This document shows, one piece after another, positions 15,891-24,948 of a stretch of DNA of 64,000 nt (position 1 is its first letter; every line of letters starts with the position of its first letter). The notes below the pieces were generated by a model. That model did not search any database, had not been told where the DNA came from, and worked only from the letters and a program-made list of their open reading frames with translations. Both the position numbers and the translations under genes were made by a program. Origin of the DNA: Peredibacter starrii (GTDB taxonomy: Bacteria; Bdellovibrionota; Bacteriovoracia; Bacteriovoracales; Bacteriovoracaceae); the NCBI RefSeq assembly GCF_034259205.1, contig NZ_CP139487.1:1612001-1676000 (forward strand). The letters are read 5' to 3'.

Positions 15891-17075
15891 CTAGTTTGTT
15901 TTCTTTTCTGTGATATATGTCAGTAAAGCCACCACCGGCATCGCAAAACCCACCCACGAAGTCAGTTCCCAACCACCGCGAGCATAGGCCCAGGCACCAA
16001 GGGCTGAACCAGTCGCTCCACCGATAAAGATGAGGGCGATATAAAGACCATTAAGGCGGCTTCTGAATTCGGCAGGAAGCTCGAACACAGCTCTTTGTCC
16101 AAGAACCAGGTTAGCGGTTACACCAGCATCAAGAAGAATCGCCGCAAATACTAACGACATCAGAGCGACAAATGATCCAGCAGGGAAGAAGTGACTTACA
16201 AGGAATGAAAGCGAACACGAAATCATCGCCACGTAAGTTGCAGCTTTAGTCCAACCTTTATCAGCGGCCTTACCAGCGAAAGGAGCTGAGACTGCGCCTG
16301 CCACACCTACAAGTGCGAAGAGGGCCACGGCAGATTGTGAAAGTTTAAATTCTGGTCCAAGGAGAAGAAGAGGGCTTGCGGTCCAGAATAAACAGAAGGC
16401 TCCAAAGAGACATGCTTGATAAAAAGCACGATATCTTAAAACTGGCGTTGTCTTGAAAAGCTCATACATCGATTTAAGAAGTTGAGAATATTTCAAATCA
16501 GGGTTCGTTGGTTGTTTTTCAGGAAGAACTTTATAGAGAAGAAGACCAATCAGGGCCATTAGAATGGCCGAAAGAACGAAGACCGCGTGCCAATGAAATA
16601 AGTCTGAAAGTACACTTGCAGTCGGACGCGAAAGCATAATACCAACCATGAGTCCGCTCATGAGATTACCAATCACTTGGCCTCTCTTCGTTTCAGGAAC
16701 CATTGAAGCAGCAAGTGGCACAAGAATTTGTACAGTAGAAGCTCCTACACCTGTAGCAAAGGCCGCGAGGAAATAAGGTACAACACTGGTTGCAAATGCG
16801 AGACCGAGTAGGCTGACAATTCCAACTCCAATCATGATCAGAGTCAGTTTTCTGCTTTCATAAATATCACCTAGTGGAACGATGAGAAGTACACCAATAC
16901 CGTAACCGGCCTGAGTGAGTGTTACCACCAGACCTGCAAGTTCAGGAGCAAGTCCAAGGGCCTTGCTGATCATAGAGATCAGCGGTTGGGCATAATAGTT
17001 ATTGGCAACGATCACACCTACTGCAGTAGCGAGGACCAAAACCATGCTTTTAGAAAGGGAATTTGTAGAGTTCAT
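15891..17075 (-). CDS. MFS transporter, drug/metabolite efflux type
   Basis: The 394-residue protein has about twelve hydrophobic helices and the MFS signatures: GIGVLLIVPLGDIYESRKLTL near the first loop, and a second-half repeat with APFAGKAADKGW. It begins at 17075, after an ACAGG site. It is divergent from an ArsR-type repressor, with a palindromic operator in between, so it is probably induced when an efflux substrate or oxidant inactivates the repressor. The substrate is unknown. Confidence 0.82.
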   Translation of the reverse strand: MNSTNSLSKSMVLVLATAVGVIVANNYYAQPLISMISKALGLAPELAGLVVTLTQAGYGIGVLLIVPLGDIYESRKLTLIMIGVGIVSLLGLAFATSVVPYFLAAFATGVGASTVQILVPLAASMVPETKRGQVIGNLMSGLMVGIMLSRPTASVLSDLFHWHAVFVLSAILMALIGLLLYKVLPEKQPTNPDLKYSQLLKSMYELFKTTPVLRYRAFYQACLFGAFCLFWTASPLLLLGPEFKLSQSAVALFALVGVAGAVSAPFAGKAADKGWTKAATYVAMISCSLSFLVSHFFPAGSFVALMSLVFAAILLDAGVTANLVLGQRAVFELPAEFRSRLNGLYIALIFIGGATGSALGAWAYARGGWELTSWVGFAMPVVALLTYITEKKTN

Positions 17076-17091
17076 TAGAGACCTGTGGAAA

Positions 17092-17165
17092 GTTAGATAA
17101 ACTTCGAACAATCTAAATCTTTAGTTGCGAGGAATCAAGAAAATTGTTAGATATTTATCTAACAA
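17092..17165. promoter_or_regulatory. Palindromic operator of the ArsR/MFS pair
   Basis: A perfect 9-bp-arm palindrome, TTGTTAGAT-ATTT-ATCTAACAA, lies at 17144-17165, and a related half-repeat pair, GTTAGAT (17092-17098) and ATCTAAA (17111-17117), lies nearer the MFS gene. They share the GTTAGAT core. They lie between the divergent genes, so they are good candidates for binding of the ArsR protein to both promoters. The first overlaps the A of the ArsR start codon. Confidence 0.6.
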
Positions 17166-17449
17166 TGACTAAAAGAATAAAATCTGTTTCCATAGATCAA
17201 GTAATGAAGGCCCTGGGTGATCCGGTTAGGATCTCTGTAGTTAAACAACTACTAGACGCTGGCGAAGAAATGGCCTGTGGTACCTTTGAGCACTCACTTA
17301 CAAAGGCCACATTCTCTCATCACATTAAAATTCTTTTAGATGCTGGAGTTATTTCACGTCGTGAAGATGGAACTCGTAAATTCTTATCGTTGAATGAAGC
17401 CCTGGATAAGGAATACCCAGGACTTCTGAAACTTATTCAACAATCTTAA
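17165..17449 (+). CDS. ArsR-family transcriptional repressor
   Basis: The 94-residue winged-helix protein matches ArsR regulators (VMKALGDPVRISVVKQLL, then HSLTKATFSHHIKILLDAGVISRREDGTRKF). No metal-binding ELCVCDLC motif is present, but one cysteine (MACGTFEHS) might sense thiol chemistry. The start is uncertain: ATG at 17165 has no ribosome binding site, while a TTG at 17144 has GAGGA 10 nt upstream. The operator overlaps either start. It is divergent from the MFS gene and converges with the isochorismatase-like gene, sharing a TTAA stop. Confidence 0.75.
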   Translation: MTKRIKSVSIDQVMKALGDPVRISVVKQLLDAGEEMACGTFEHSLTKATFSHHIKILLDAGVISRREDGTRKFLSLNEALDKEYPGLLKLIQQS

Positions 17450-18078
17450 TTGTATACCTGCGATTCACCACTCGTTGAACGAGCGAGAAGTTGTTTCTCG
17501 TCTTTAAAATACTGAACCATAAGTGGACGTAGAAGTGTCGCACGTTGGTCTTTCCAATCTCGGAAGAACTCAGTCATGAGTGCTAGCGAAGTATTAGGAA
17601 TTGCTCCTGCTTGAACCATGCGATCAATTGCTGTGTCGTGAGAAACATGACTTAGTCCACCGACAGCATCAACTGGAATCATCACTTCATAATCGTCCCT
17701 GAGTGCATCCACCACCGGAAAAGCGAGACAAATTTCTGTCCATAAAGCACAGAAGATCAAATGCTTCTTACCAGTCGCTTTCACTGCTGCTTTGAAAGCT
17801 TCATCTTCCCAAGCATTCATACTTGATCGATCAATCTCAGTTGAATTCGGTACCAAGTCTCTGATTGATTTACGAGTTGATTGGTTCACACCCATTTGAA
17901 CGCCTACAGTACTTAAGATCGTAGGTATTTTTAAGGCGCTGGCCGCTTTAAGAAGAAGTTTCACGTTGAGGTCCACTTCATTGGGATCACTAGATCGAAT
18001 CTTGGCGAACATTTCTTCTTGATAATCAATCAGGATCAGGGCCACTTGCGACGAGTCCCATAGAGATGTTTTCTTCAT
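17446..18078 (-). CDS. Isochorismatase-family hydrolase (YcaC-like)
   Basis: The 210-residue protein matches the YcaC-like branch of cysteine hydrolases: LILIDYQEEMF at about residue 14 with the catalytic Asp, a SSMNAWED stretch, and the catalytic Cys in CALWTEICLAF. Members cleave amides or other small substrates. It lies 20 nt downstream of the yceI-like gene and is co-transcribed with it. It ends on the same TTAA as the convergent ArsR gene. The real substrate is unknown. Confidence 0.8.
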   Translation of the reverse strand: MKKTSLWDSSQVALILIDYQEEMFAKIRSSDPNEVDLNVKLLLKAASALKIPTILSTVGVQMGVNQSTRKSIRDLVPNSTEIDRSSMNAWEDEAFKAAVKATGKKHLIFCALWTEICLAFPVVDALRDDYEVMIPVDAVGGLSHVSHDTAIDRMVQAGAIPNTSLALMTEFFRDWKDQRATLLRPLMVQYFKDEKQLLARSTSGESQVYN

Positions 18079-18098
18079 ATAAGCCTCCTTAGGCTTTT

Positions 18099-18674
18099 CT
18101 ATTTTTCTTCGAAGGCCTCTATATCCAGCAAAATATCTACATCATTTCCTACGAGTAGACCTCCGCCACTTACTGGAGCATCGAAAGGCATGCCGAAGTC
18201 TTTACGATTTATTTTCCCCTTGGCTGTAAAACCCACCTTGGTTTTACCTTCCATATCTTTTCTACTTCCGTTATAGGTGAGATCAAATGTGACGGGTTTA
18301 GTGACTCCAAGAAGAGTGAGGTCTCCGGTCCATTTATAATCATTGTTTTTCTTCTTGGTAATTTTGCTATTTGTGATGGTCATCTCAGGAAACTTTTCAA
18401 CGTTGAAGAATTCTTTTGAGCGAAGATGATCATCGCGCTTTTGAACACCGGTATCGATGCTTGTGGTTTTCACCACAAAGCTCGTGTCTTTCAACGTTCC
18501 TGCTTTTGGATCAAAATCAAATGTCCCAATGAAATTATTAAATTGTCCGTTAACTTGATTGATCATCATATGCATCACCCTGAAGCCAATGCGAGTGTGA
18601 TCAGGATCAGTTCTATAACGAGTAGCGAAGGTAAGGGTAGGAAGAAGACAAAGCGCAAAAAGCAAAATTTTCAT
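18099..18674 (-). CDS. YceI-like periplasmic lipid-binding protein
   Basis: The 191-residue protein has a signal peptide (MKILLFALCLLPTLTFA) and a YceI lipocalin-like beta-barrel: DPDHTRIGFRVMHMM, IDTGVQKRDDHLRSKEFFNVEKFPEMT, GDLTLLGVTKPVTF and KINRKDFG. Members bind polyisoprenoid lipids. It heads an operon with the isochorismatase-like gene. A cytoplasmic YceI paralogue without a signal peptide lies at 45874-46410. Confidence 0.85.
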   Translation of the reverse strand: MKILLFALCLLPTLTFATRYRTDPDHTRIGFRVMHMMINQVNGQFNNFIGTFDFDPKAGTLKDTSFVVKTTSIDTGVQKRDDHLRSKEFFNVEKFPEMTITNSKITKKKNNDYKWTGDLTLLGVTKPVTFDLTYNGSRKDMEGKTKVGFTAKGKINRKDFGMPFDAPVSGGGLLVGNDVDILLDIEAFEEK

Positions 18675-18852
18675 TCGGACTCCTTTATTGGTGCCGATGG
18701 TCTCGTGCTCAAAGAGTCAATTCAATATGCGGCTTGCTTGACACTGGCCGCTTACACAAATGGTCTCAAAGTTAAGAAATAATCCTTTTGCCTATCGCTT
18801 ATTTACCGGATTCAATTGCTAGCCTTTTGGAGCACGCAGAAAAAGTAGGACC

Positions 18853-20133
18853 ATGAAAGCGAGTCTCGTTTTTATTCTTATTTTCATGAACGTATCTTCT
18901 TATGCAATGGAGCTTACTGAGAGTAGGGCGATATCCATATTTCTGGAAAAGAACCTTAGCTTGGTGGCCGCACGCTATGACATAGAAATCTCACAAGCGG
19001 CAGAACTCACCGCCAGTCTCTGGCCCAACCCCAATGTGTTACTCGACTCACAATTAAATTCCTTCGGAGAAAACTGGAACCAAAAGAATACTGGGGGACC
19101 AGCTCAGCAAGACGTCATCGTTACGATTCCCCTGGATGTTAACGGAATCATCAAAAGAAAAGTTAAAATCGCCAAATTTGCGACCAAAGGCTCTGAGGCC
19201 CGGTTTCAATCAGCGTTGCGCGAAGGGCTTTATGGGATGATGGATAGTTTGTATAAAGTTCAACGATTGGAAAGAGAGCATGAGCTCCTTCAGGAGAAAG
19301 TTCAACTTCTGGATAAACTTATTATTACGCTAGAGAAACGAATAGGTAGTGCTTCAAATCAAACACTTCTTCAGGGCCGCGCAAGACTTGCCTTGGAAGA
19401 CTCTAAAGTTGAAGTGCAATCTAATCTTATGGATCAGCATGAAGAAAAGAACAAACTGAGGACTTATCTTTTGATGGAGACCTCTGAAGAAATTACTCCC
19501 AATATTATTTTCAAGACTCAGTATTCTGAAAAGATTAATCCTGCTGAACTCGTGAAGTTTGCCAAAGAAAACCGCCCTGATTTTATTGCGCTTGATCTTT
19601 TTGGACAGCAAGTAGAACATGAAATGGATTTAAATAAACGCGAAATTTGGGACGAGCTCTCACTTCAAGTCGGGGCCTCTCGACAGAACGAAGTAGGGGC
19701 GAGGCCTGGACAAGTGGGAAGCTCTCAATTACCGAGTGCTTTGTCCTGGATGGTTGGGGTCGTATTTCCCATCCCTATTTTTGATCGCAATCAGGGGAAG
19801 GTTCTTCAAAGTAAGATTCAAAGAAATCAGGTTTTGGTGAAGGAGCGACTCATGGGGGACGTCCTTGCTAAAGATATTGAGACTTCAATTCGAAAAATTG
19901 AATTAACCAACAGCAATTTAAATCGTTATCAAACTCATCAACTGGGAAATGCCAAAACTGTTCGTGATTCTGCTCTAAGGCAATTTGGTACCAGGAGTAT
20001 TTCATTGATTGAATATCTTGATGCAATCGACTCCTACCACATAGCAATTCATAAATACATCAATGCTCAATATGATCTCACCTCAGAATTATTGAAACTT
20101 AAACTCATTTCTGGACAAGATATCCGGCCCTGA
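18853..20133 (+). CDS. TolC-family outer-membrane efflux protein (CzcC-like)
   Basis: The 426-residue protein has a signal peptide (MKASLVFILIFMNVSSYA) and the TolC-type helical repeats, with ELTASLWPNPNVLLD in the first half and PIPIFDRNQGKVLQSKIQRNQ in the second, typical of CzcC/CusC-like channels. Unlike the copy at 9524-10729 it has no pump gene next to it, so it may work with a pump encoded elsewhere. The neighbouring aldo/keto reductase is convergent. Confidence 0.8.
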   Translation: MKASLVFILIFMNVSSYAMELTESRAISIFLEKNLSLVAARYDIEISQAAELTASLWPNPNVLLDSQLNSFGENWNQKNTGGPAQQDVIVTIPLDVNGIIKRKVKIAKFATKGSEARFQSALREGLYGMMDSLYKVQRLEREHELLQEKVQLLDKLIITLEKRIGSASNQTLLQGRARLALEDSKVEVQSNLMDQHEEKNKLRTYLLMETSEEITPNIIFKTQYSEKINPAELVKFAKENRPDFIALDLFGQQVEHEMDLNKREIWDELSLQVGASRQNEVGARPGQVGSSQLPSALSWMVGVVFPIPIFDRNQGKVLQSKIQRNQVLVKERLMGDVLAKDIETSIRKIELTNSNLNRYQTHQLGNAKTVRDSALRQFGTRSISLIEYLDAIDSYHIAIHKYINAQYDLTSELLKLKLISGQDIRP

Positions 20134-20142
20134 GGCCTCAAA

Positions 20143-20964
20143 TTAGAACTCCGCCGTATCTGGATTCGGTCCAATTCGTCCTTCTGCCTGATCGAGCTTT
20201 TCAATTGCTTTAAGATCAGCATCGTCCAACTTGAAATTAAAAATCTGGAAGTTCTCGGCAATGCGAGATGGGGTCACTGATTTCGGAATTACGATTAGAC
20301 CATTATCTAAGTGCCAGCGAAGAATCACTTGTGCCGGAGTTTTTTTATGCTTGGCCGCAATTTGCCCAATGACAGGATCCTGAATGACCTGGCCTCGACC
20401 AAGTGGACTCCATGATTCTGTCTTAATGTTATGTTTGTCGTGATAAGCACGCAGCTCTTTTTGTTGAAAGTGAGGATGAAGTTCAATTTGATTTAGAACT
20501 GGAACAACTCCAGTTGTATCAATAATTTGATCTAGACAAGCCGGGGTGAAGTTTGAAACCCCAATATTTGTCACACGTTTGTCTTTATAGAGCCGGATCA
20601 AGGCCTTCCAGGTGTCCACGTAAAGATTCTTCTTGGGCGCTGGCCAGTGAATGAGGATGAGATCGAGTTTCTCGAGACCAAGCTTCTTCATACTCTCGTC
20701 AAATGAACGAAGGGCAGTATCATACCCGTGCTGCTCGTTCCAAACCTTGGTTGTGATGAAAAGTTCATCGCGCTTAATTCCGCTTTCCTTAATCGCAAGA
20801 CCCAGCTCAGATTCATTTTGATAAATTTGAGCGCTATCGATTGAACGGTATCCAACCTTGAAAGCTTCTTTGACGGATTTAACGGCCTCTTCACCGGTCA
20901 CCTGCCACATACCGAAACCCAGTTGAGGCATTGTGTGATTATTATGAAATGTGATTGTTTGCAT
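20143..20964 (-). CDS. Aldo/keto reductase (AKR5/YafB-like)
   Basis: The 273-residue NADPH-dependent reductase has all four catalytic residues: D and Y in YRSIDSAQIYQNE, K in ITTKVWNEQHG and H in LILIHWPAP. Later segments, IGVSNFTPACLDQI, NQIELHPHFQQ and IPKSVTPSRIAEN, match the cofactor-binding half of AKRs. It reduces aldehydes or ketones; likely substrates include methylglyoxal and other reactive carbonyls. It is monocistronic, on the strand opposite its neighbours. Confidence 0.88.
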   Translation of the reverse strand: MQTITFHNNHTMPQLGFGMWQVTGEEAVKSVKEAFKVGYRSIDSAQIYQNESELGLAIKESGIKRDELFITTKVWNEQHGYDTALRSFDESMKKLGLEKLDLILIHWPAPKKNLYVDTWKALIRLYKDKRVTNIGVSNFTPACLDQIIDTTGVVPVLNQIELHPHFQQKELRAYHDKHNIKTESWSPLGRGQVIQDPVIGQIAAKHKKTPAQVILRWHLDNGLIVIPKSVTPSRIAENFQIFNFKLDDADLKAIEKLDQAEGRIGPNPDTAEF

Positions 20965-21030
20965 AGTTTACCTTTTGTTAAGGGCCATTATACTTATAGG
21001 CATCTCTGGCTGTCTTGATAGGAATGCATC

Positions 21031-21684
21031 ATGAAAAACGAATCGTTTGTTGTTAACTCTACCTCTCGTATTGAGGCCTTTAGTGATGGAGTATTTGCCA
21101 TTGCTATCACTCTTCTCATTCTTGAACTGAAGGTGCCGGTTGTCACTGTCATTCAAGACAAAAGAGATCTGATGATCGCTCTCAAAGACCTTTGGCCCTC
21201 TTACTTTGCCTATGTATTCAGTTTTATCATCATTGGTATTTACTGGTTAAATCATCACTACATTTTCCAACTTTTTAAACGCGTGAATCATACTTTTGGA
21301 ATTCTGAATCTCTTCTTCTTGATGTCGATTTCTTTTCTACCTTTTCCGACTGCGGTTCTTGCTGAGTATCTAGATGATGATGTTCATCGTTTCTCGGCAG
21401 TAACTTTTTATACTTTTGGTCTTCTTCTTCCGGCCATTGCATGGACTGCAAACTGGATCTATGGGAGCAAGGAATACCGCTTAATTGACCACAATTTGAG
21501 TGCTGAGTTCATTGGGAAACTGACCCGTCTATACTCATGGTCCACTGTGGTTTATGTCCTGGCACTCATCCTTTCGCTGATCAATGAATGGTTGGGACTT
21601 GCTACTTGTGTGATCCTGACCCTGCATTTTCTGTTTCCTCCAGTAAAACCTGTCTATAAAGAGCGCCTAAGTGTTCAAAATTAA
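21031..21684 (+). CDS. TMEM175-family potassium channel (DUF1211)
   Basis: The 217-residue membrane protein has the bacterial TMEM175 signature RIEAFSDGVFAIAITLLILEL in the first helix; the FSDG motif lines the pore in known members. About five to six further hydrophobic helices follow. Bacterial TMEM175 proteins conduct K+ and assemble as tetramers. AGGA lies about 10 nt upstream of the start at 21031. Nothing in the neighbourhood suggests a specific role beyond ion balance. Confidence 0.82.
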   Translation: MKNESFVVNSTSRIEAFSDGVFAIAITLLILELKVPVVTVIQDKRDLMIALKDLWPSYFAYVFSFIIIGIYWLNHHYIFQLFKRVNHTFGILNLFFLMSISFLPFPTAVLAEYLDDDVHRFSAVTFYTFGLLLPAIAWTANWIYGSKEYRLIDHNLSAEFIGKLTRLYSWSTVVYVLALILSLINEWLGLATCVILTLHFLFPPVKPVYKERLSVQN

Positions 21685-21737
21685 AAGAGCTTATAGGGAG
21701 ATGTAAGGTTTATAAAGTATTCAAAACGTCTATTCAT

Positions 21738-21764
21738 GGGGATCATTTCTGTAGGAGAATCCCC
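21738..21764 (+). promoter_or_regulatory. Hairpin presenting the ribosome binding site
   Basis: GGGGAT (21738-21743) can pair with ATCCCC (21759-21764), closing a loop that contains the AGGAGA ribosome binding site (21753-21758), 9 nt before the ATG at 21767. Translation could therefore depend on this fold. The paralogous gene at 29351 has a similar arrangement. Confidence 0.3.
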
Positions 21765-21766
21765 CA

Positions 21767-22615
21767 ATGAAGAAACACGTCCTTTCAGCACTGGCACTGG
21801 TGCTGTTTTTCAATGTTGATGTCAAGGCCCAGCAAGAGCTGGTCTCAGATTACTTTAAGAAAGTTCCTCTTGAAGAGGCCCATGTTTTTGGTGGTGAGAC
21901 TTCACTTTCAAGCTTCAATCCTAAATCGATTAAGGTTCTTGTTTGGAACATTAAAAAGACCCAGGAGCCGGCCTGGCAAACTGAGTTTCTTTCATTTGGT
22001 CGTGGTCGCGAATTGTTCCTTCTTCAGGAAGTTTATCCGAATGAACTTTTTAAAAATACACTAGGTGTTCTTAGTAAATTTCGTTGGGACATGGGCATCA
22101 GTTTTCGTTATGTCCTCATGAATGACCTTCCCACTGGAACTATGATTGGTTCGAAGGTCGAGCCAATTGAGGTCATCATCAAGCACACTCCTGATCTTGA
22201 GCCGATGACGGAAACACCAAAGGCCATGACTTTGGCCCGTTATCCGCTAACCGATAGAAAAGATGATTTTCTCGTGATTAATATTCACGGAATCAACTTC
22301 ACAGATTTCTATTCTTTCCAGAGACAAATCAATCAGGCAAAAGAAGAGATCGAGAATCATGAAGGTCCGGTTTTAATCGCTGGAGATTTCAATACTCGCA
22401 ATAGAGAGCGCACTGAATACATGTACAAGGTGATGAAGGCGCTTAAGATGGAAGAGGTCAGTTTCAAAAACGCCAACCAGAGAATGGTGGCGAAATTCTC
22501 TACTTACTATTTGGATTATGCTTTTGTTCGTGGTCTTAAAGTAACGAACGCAGAAGTTCTAGGTGGGGCCAAGGGTAGTGATCATAAACCAATGACCCTT
22601 GACCTATCTCTTTAG
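21767..22615 (+). CDS. Secreted endonuclease/exonuclease/phosphatase-fold enzyme
   Basis: The 282-residue protein has a signal peptide (MKKHVLSALALVLFFNVDVKAQ) and the EEP catalytic pattern: VLVWNIKK (metal-binding Asn), LFLLQE (Glu), INIHGIN (His), AGDFNTR (Asp, Asn) and GSDHKPM (Asp-His pair). EEP enzymes cleave phosphodiesters in DNA, RNA or lipids. It is closely related to the protein at 29351-30199. As an exported enzyme it could digest prey or environmental nucleic acid, though this is inference. It shares a TTAG stop with the next, convergent gene. Confidence 0.8.
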   Translation: MKKHVLSALALVLFFNVDVKAQQELVSDYFKKVPLEEAHVFGGETSLSSFNPKSIKVLVWNIKKTQEPAWQTEFLSFGRGRELFLLQEVYPNELFKNTLGVLSKFRWDMGISFRYVLMNDLPTGTMIGSKVEPIEVIIKHTPDLEPMTETPKAMTLARYPLTDRKDDFLVINIHGINFTDFYSFQRQINQAKEEIENHEGPVLIAGDFNTRNRERTEYMYKVMKALKMEEVSFKNANQRMVAKFSTYYLDYAFVRGLKVTNAEVLGGAKGSDHKPMTLDLSL

Positions 22616-23616
22616 TATTCAAATTCCATTGTCATAGGAAGGTGGTCTGAGTACCCGGTCGCATTGTCAAAGTCAAAGCGATTTGGAATCATTTGCCCAG
22701 ATCCTCTTTCATCACGCTTCATGATGAACGGTCGATTCATAATCTGAAAGCGGTCAAAGCGCGGTTTCATCTTTGAGCTCTTGTGAATGAAAATATGATC
22801 CAGAGAAGACCATTCTCCCTTAAAGAAGTGAGTTCCAGGGTGAAGGTTTCGATTCACTTTTCTGGCCTCTCTTTCAGCGTCTACGAAATCCACCAGGTGA
22901 TTAAAAGGTGAAGGTACATCAGTCGGTAGAGTATTAAAGTCACCGGCAGCAACAATCAGATCAGCACGACTTTGTTTTGCTAGTTCATTTAACATACGAG
23001 CAGAGGCCTCGCGAAATTGAACTGGGTTACTTTGGCTTGGCCAGTGGTTACCGAACACGGCAACGGTCTTTCCTTCAACATTAAGAGCAACACCAGTGAT
23101 ACCGCGAGTTCCAACTCTCTGACCATTGATCACAAGAGGGTAGCGTTGAGCAGAAATAACCGGATATTTAGAAAGAATCCCAATATCGATTCCGCGTTCG
23201 TCTTCACCTTCCAGAAGAACCTGGAAGCGGTAAAGACCTCTTAGACCTTGAGTCGCAAGTTGATTTAGAACATTTCTATTTTCGATTTCCTCGATAACAA
23301 CTACGTCAGGACCTTGTCCGCTATTGTCGTAGGAGCGAATTACCTGCGCGATGTTTTGAAGCTTCCTTTGAAGTTTTGGTTCCGTCCAATCCAGGTTTAA
23401 ACATTGGTTCACATTAAATGGTGAGCCCTGTTTAGCGCAATACTCATTCATCCCCGGAATGCGATTCTTCACATTGAGGGGCAAGTAAACATAGTCTTCC
23501 TTGTTTTGGTCGTGGCGGGTGTCGAAGAGATTCTCAACGTTGTACTGCATGAGCTTGAACGTTTTGGCGTAAGAAAGAGAAGACATCATAAACAGCATTG
23601 GTAACAAAAATTTCAT
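22612..23616 (-). CDS. Secreted EEP-fold nuclease-like protein
   Basis: The 334-residue protein has a signal peptide (MKFLLPMLFMMSSLSYA) and a complete EEP fold: LMQYNVENLFD, VVVIEEIENRNVL, GNHWPSQ, AAGDFNTLP, SLDHIFIH and GYSDHLPMTME. It is longer than the two neighbouring paralogues, with an extra segment near YLPLNVKNRIPG, and is more like extracellular DNases of the same fold. It shares a TTAG stop with its convergent neighbour. The substrate is unknown; DNA is the likeliest. Confidence 0.82.
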   Translation of the reverse strand: MKFLLPMLFMMSSLSYAKTFKLMQYNVENLFDTRHDQNKEDYVYLPLNVKNRIPGMNEYCAKQGSPFNVNQCLNLDWTEPKLQRKLQNIAQVIRSYDNSGQGPDVVVIEEIENRNVLNQLATQGLRGLYRFQVLLEGEDERGIDIGILSKYPVISAQRYPLVINGQRVGTRGITGVALNVEGKTVAVFGNHWPSQSNPVQFREASARMLNELAKQSRADLIVAAGDFNTLPTDVPSPFNHLVDFVDAEREARKVNRNLHPGTHFFKGEWSSLDHIFIHKSSKMKPRFDRFQIMNRPFIMKRDERGSGQMIPNRFDFDNATGYSDHLPMTMEFEY

Positions 23617-23723
23617 AAGTCCCGCTTGTATTGGTTCTGGTTAACTCTAGTTCAATTTAATTTTTTAAATAGTTTCTTCTCGTGAGTATGAAAAAACACC
23701 TCAGTTATTAAAAGCTTTTCATC

Positions 23724-24767
23724 CTATGGCTCTTTAAATAATTCCGGTGGTCTTACGCCTCGTGAAATTCTTTGAATTCCATTCTGGGATTGAATTGTTT
23801 TTCCACCAGCATTGATTCCAACGACCTCTCCATTGAAGTTAAGAATTGGTCCACCGCTCATACCGTGTTGAGAATCTGCGGTATGGGCCACGAATGTTCT
23901 TTTATCCACAGAATTCATTAGTTGCTGATTGATTTGGAGTAATTGTCCAAAGGTCTCCGGTGTAATGAGCTTTCCGCCAGTGACTTTTTCCAGACAATTT
24001 TCTGCATTTTGATAAGGAGCCCGATCAATGTAATCCATTGGATCTTCACCTTCAGGTGTTTCGCAACCTGTACAGGCCGGATATCCAATTGAGGCCACAT
24101 CATCACTCGTTAATTGCTTGGCCACTTTAAGTGGTTTTCCGATATTTTTTGGGAGTTGAATCGCCAAATAATCAGAGTCGATTCCGTAGAAGGTTCCACC
24201 CCTTTGAGTCAGTTGAGTCTGGTGTGGAACAGCGGCAAAAGTCACTTCTTCTTCCAGACCATTAAAAACCATATTGCCGTTTTTATCGAAAATAAAAAGT
24301 GGCATTTTGTTTTTTGATTTTAAAAGATCTTGAATCGTTTTTTCATTCGTGGCAGCTTTTGTTTTAAGCATACGCTCAAGAACATGGGCATTGGTCCAAA
24401 GCTTACTTCCTGAACCAGTGATAAACCCACTGCCGATGGAGATCTTACCAGGTATGATACAGTTTTCTTTTTCTTCCTGAGTTTTACATCTCTTTAAGAA
24501 GGCCTTTTGGATTTCTTTATCTTGTTTATCGATAGTCGTATTATCGATGAACGCAAAGACTTCTTTAATATCAGTTTTGGTAAGGTCAATGGCCTCTAAG
24601 TCAGAGTAGTTTTCATAATCTTCAAAAAAGGCCGTTCTCACCTGATAGACCGATTCGGCCGCTGTTTTAAGTTTTGGCGGAAGCTTGGGGTCATTAGGAT
24701 TAAAAAAACCAGGGGCCGCGTAAACTTGTGCGCTTAAAAGGAGAATAGCAAAGATTAATTTTTTCAT
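23724..24767 (-). CDS. Secreted trypsin-like serine protease
   Basis: The 347-residue protein has a signal peptide (MKKLIFAILLLSAQVYA) and a chymotrypsin-fold catalytic triad: His in TNAHVLERM, Asp in GIDSDYLAIQL and Ser in GMSGGPILN. A helical extension of about 100 residues precedes the protease domain, and three cysteines (RCKTQEEKENC, YPACTGCE) may form disulfides. It would cleave proteins outside the cytoplasm. It stands alone between an EEP nuclease and a divergent aldo/keto reductase. Confidence 0.82.
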   Translation of the reverse strand: MKKLIFAILLLSAQVYAAPGFFNPNDPKLPPKLKTAAESVYQVRTAFFEDYENYSDLEAIDLTKTDIKEVFAFIDNTTIDKQDKEIQKAFLKRCKTQEEKENCIIPGKISIGSGFITGSGSKLWTNAHVLERMLKTKAATNEKTIQDLLKSKNKMPLFIFDKNGNMVFNGLEEEVTFAAVPHQTQLTQRGGTFYGIDSDYLAIQLPKNIGKPLKVAKQLTSDDVASIGYPACTGCETPEGEDPMDYIDRAPYQNAENCLEKVTGGKLITPETFGQLLQINQQLMNSVDKRTFVAHTADSQHGMSGGPILNFNGEVVGINAGGKTIQSQNGIQRISRGVRPPELFKEP

Positions 24768-24948
24768 GGGAATCTATTAAGCAAATATAGGACCAACTTT
24801 ATGACTGCTTTTCCCAGAGGATAGACTGTCTAAACTTTTGACGGCCTCTAAAATCTTTACACTTTTTATTTTGTCTCTCCGCGGCTGGTTAAATCCATGG
24901 ACCTGCGTTCTAATTGTTACTTTAAAAACATCAATTGAGGTTCGAGTT

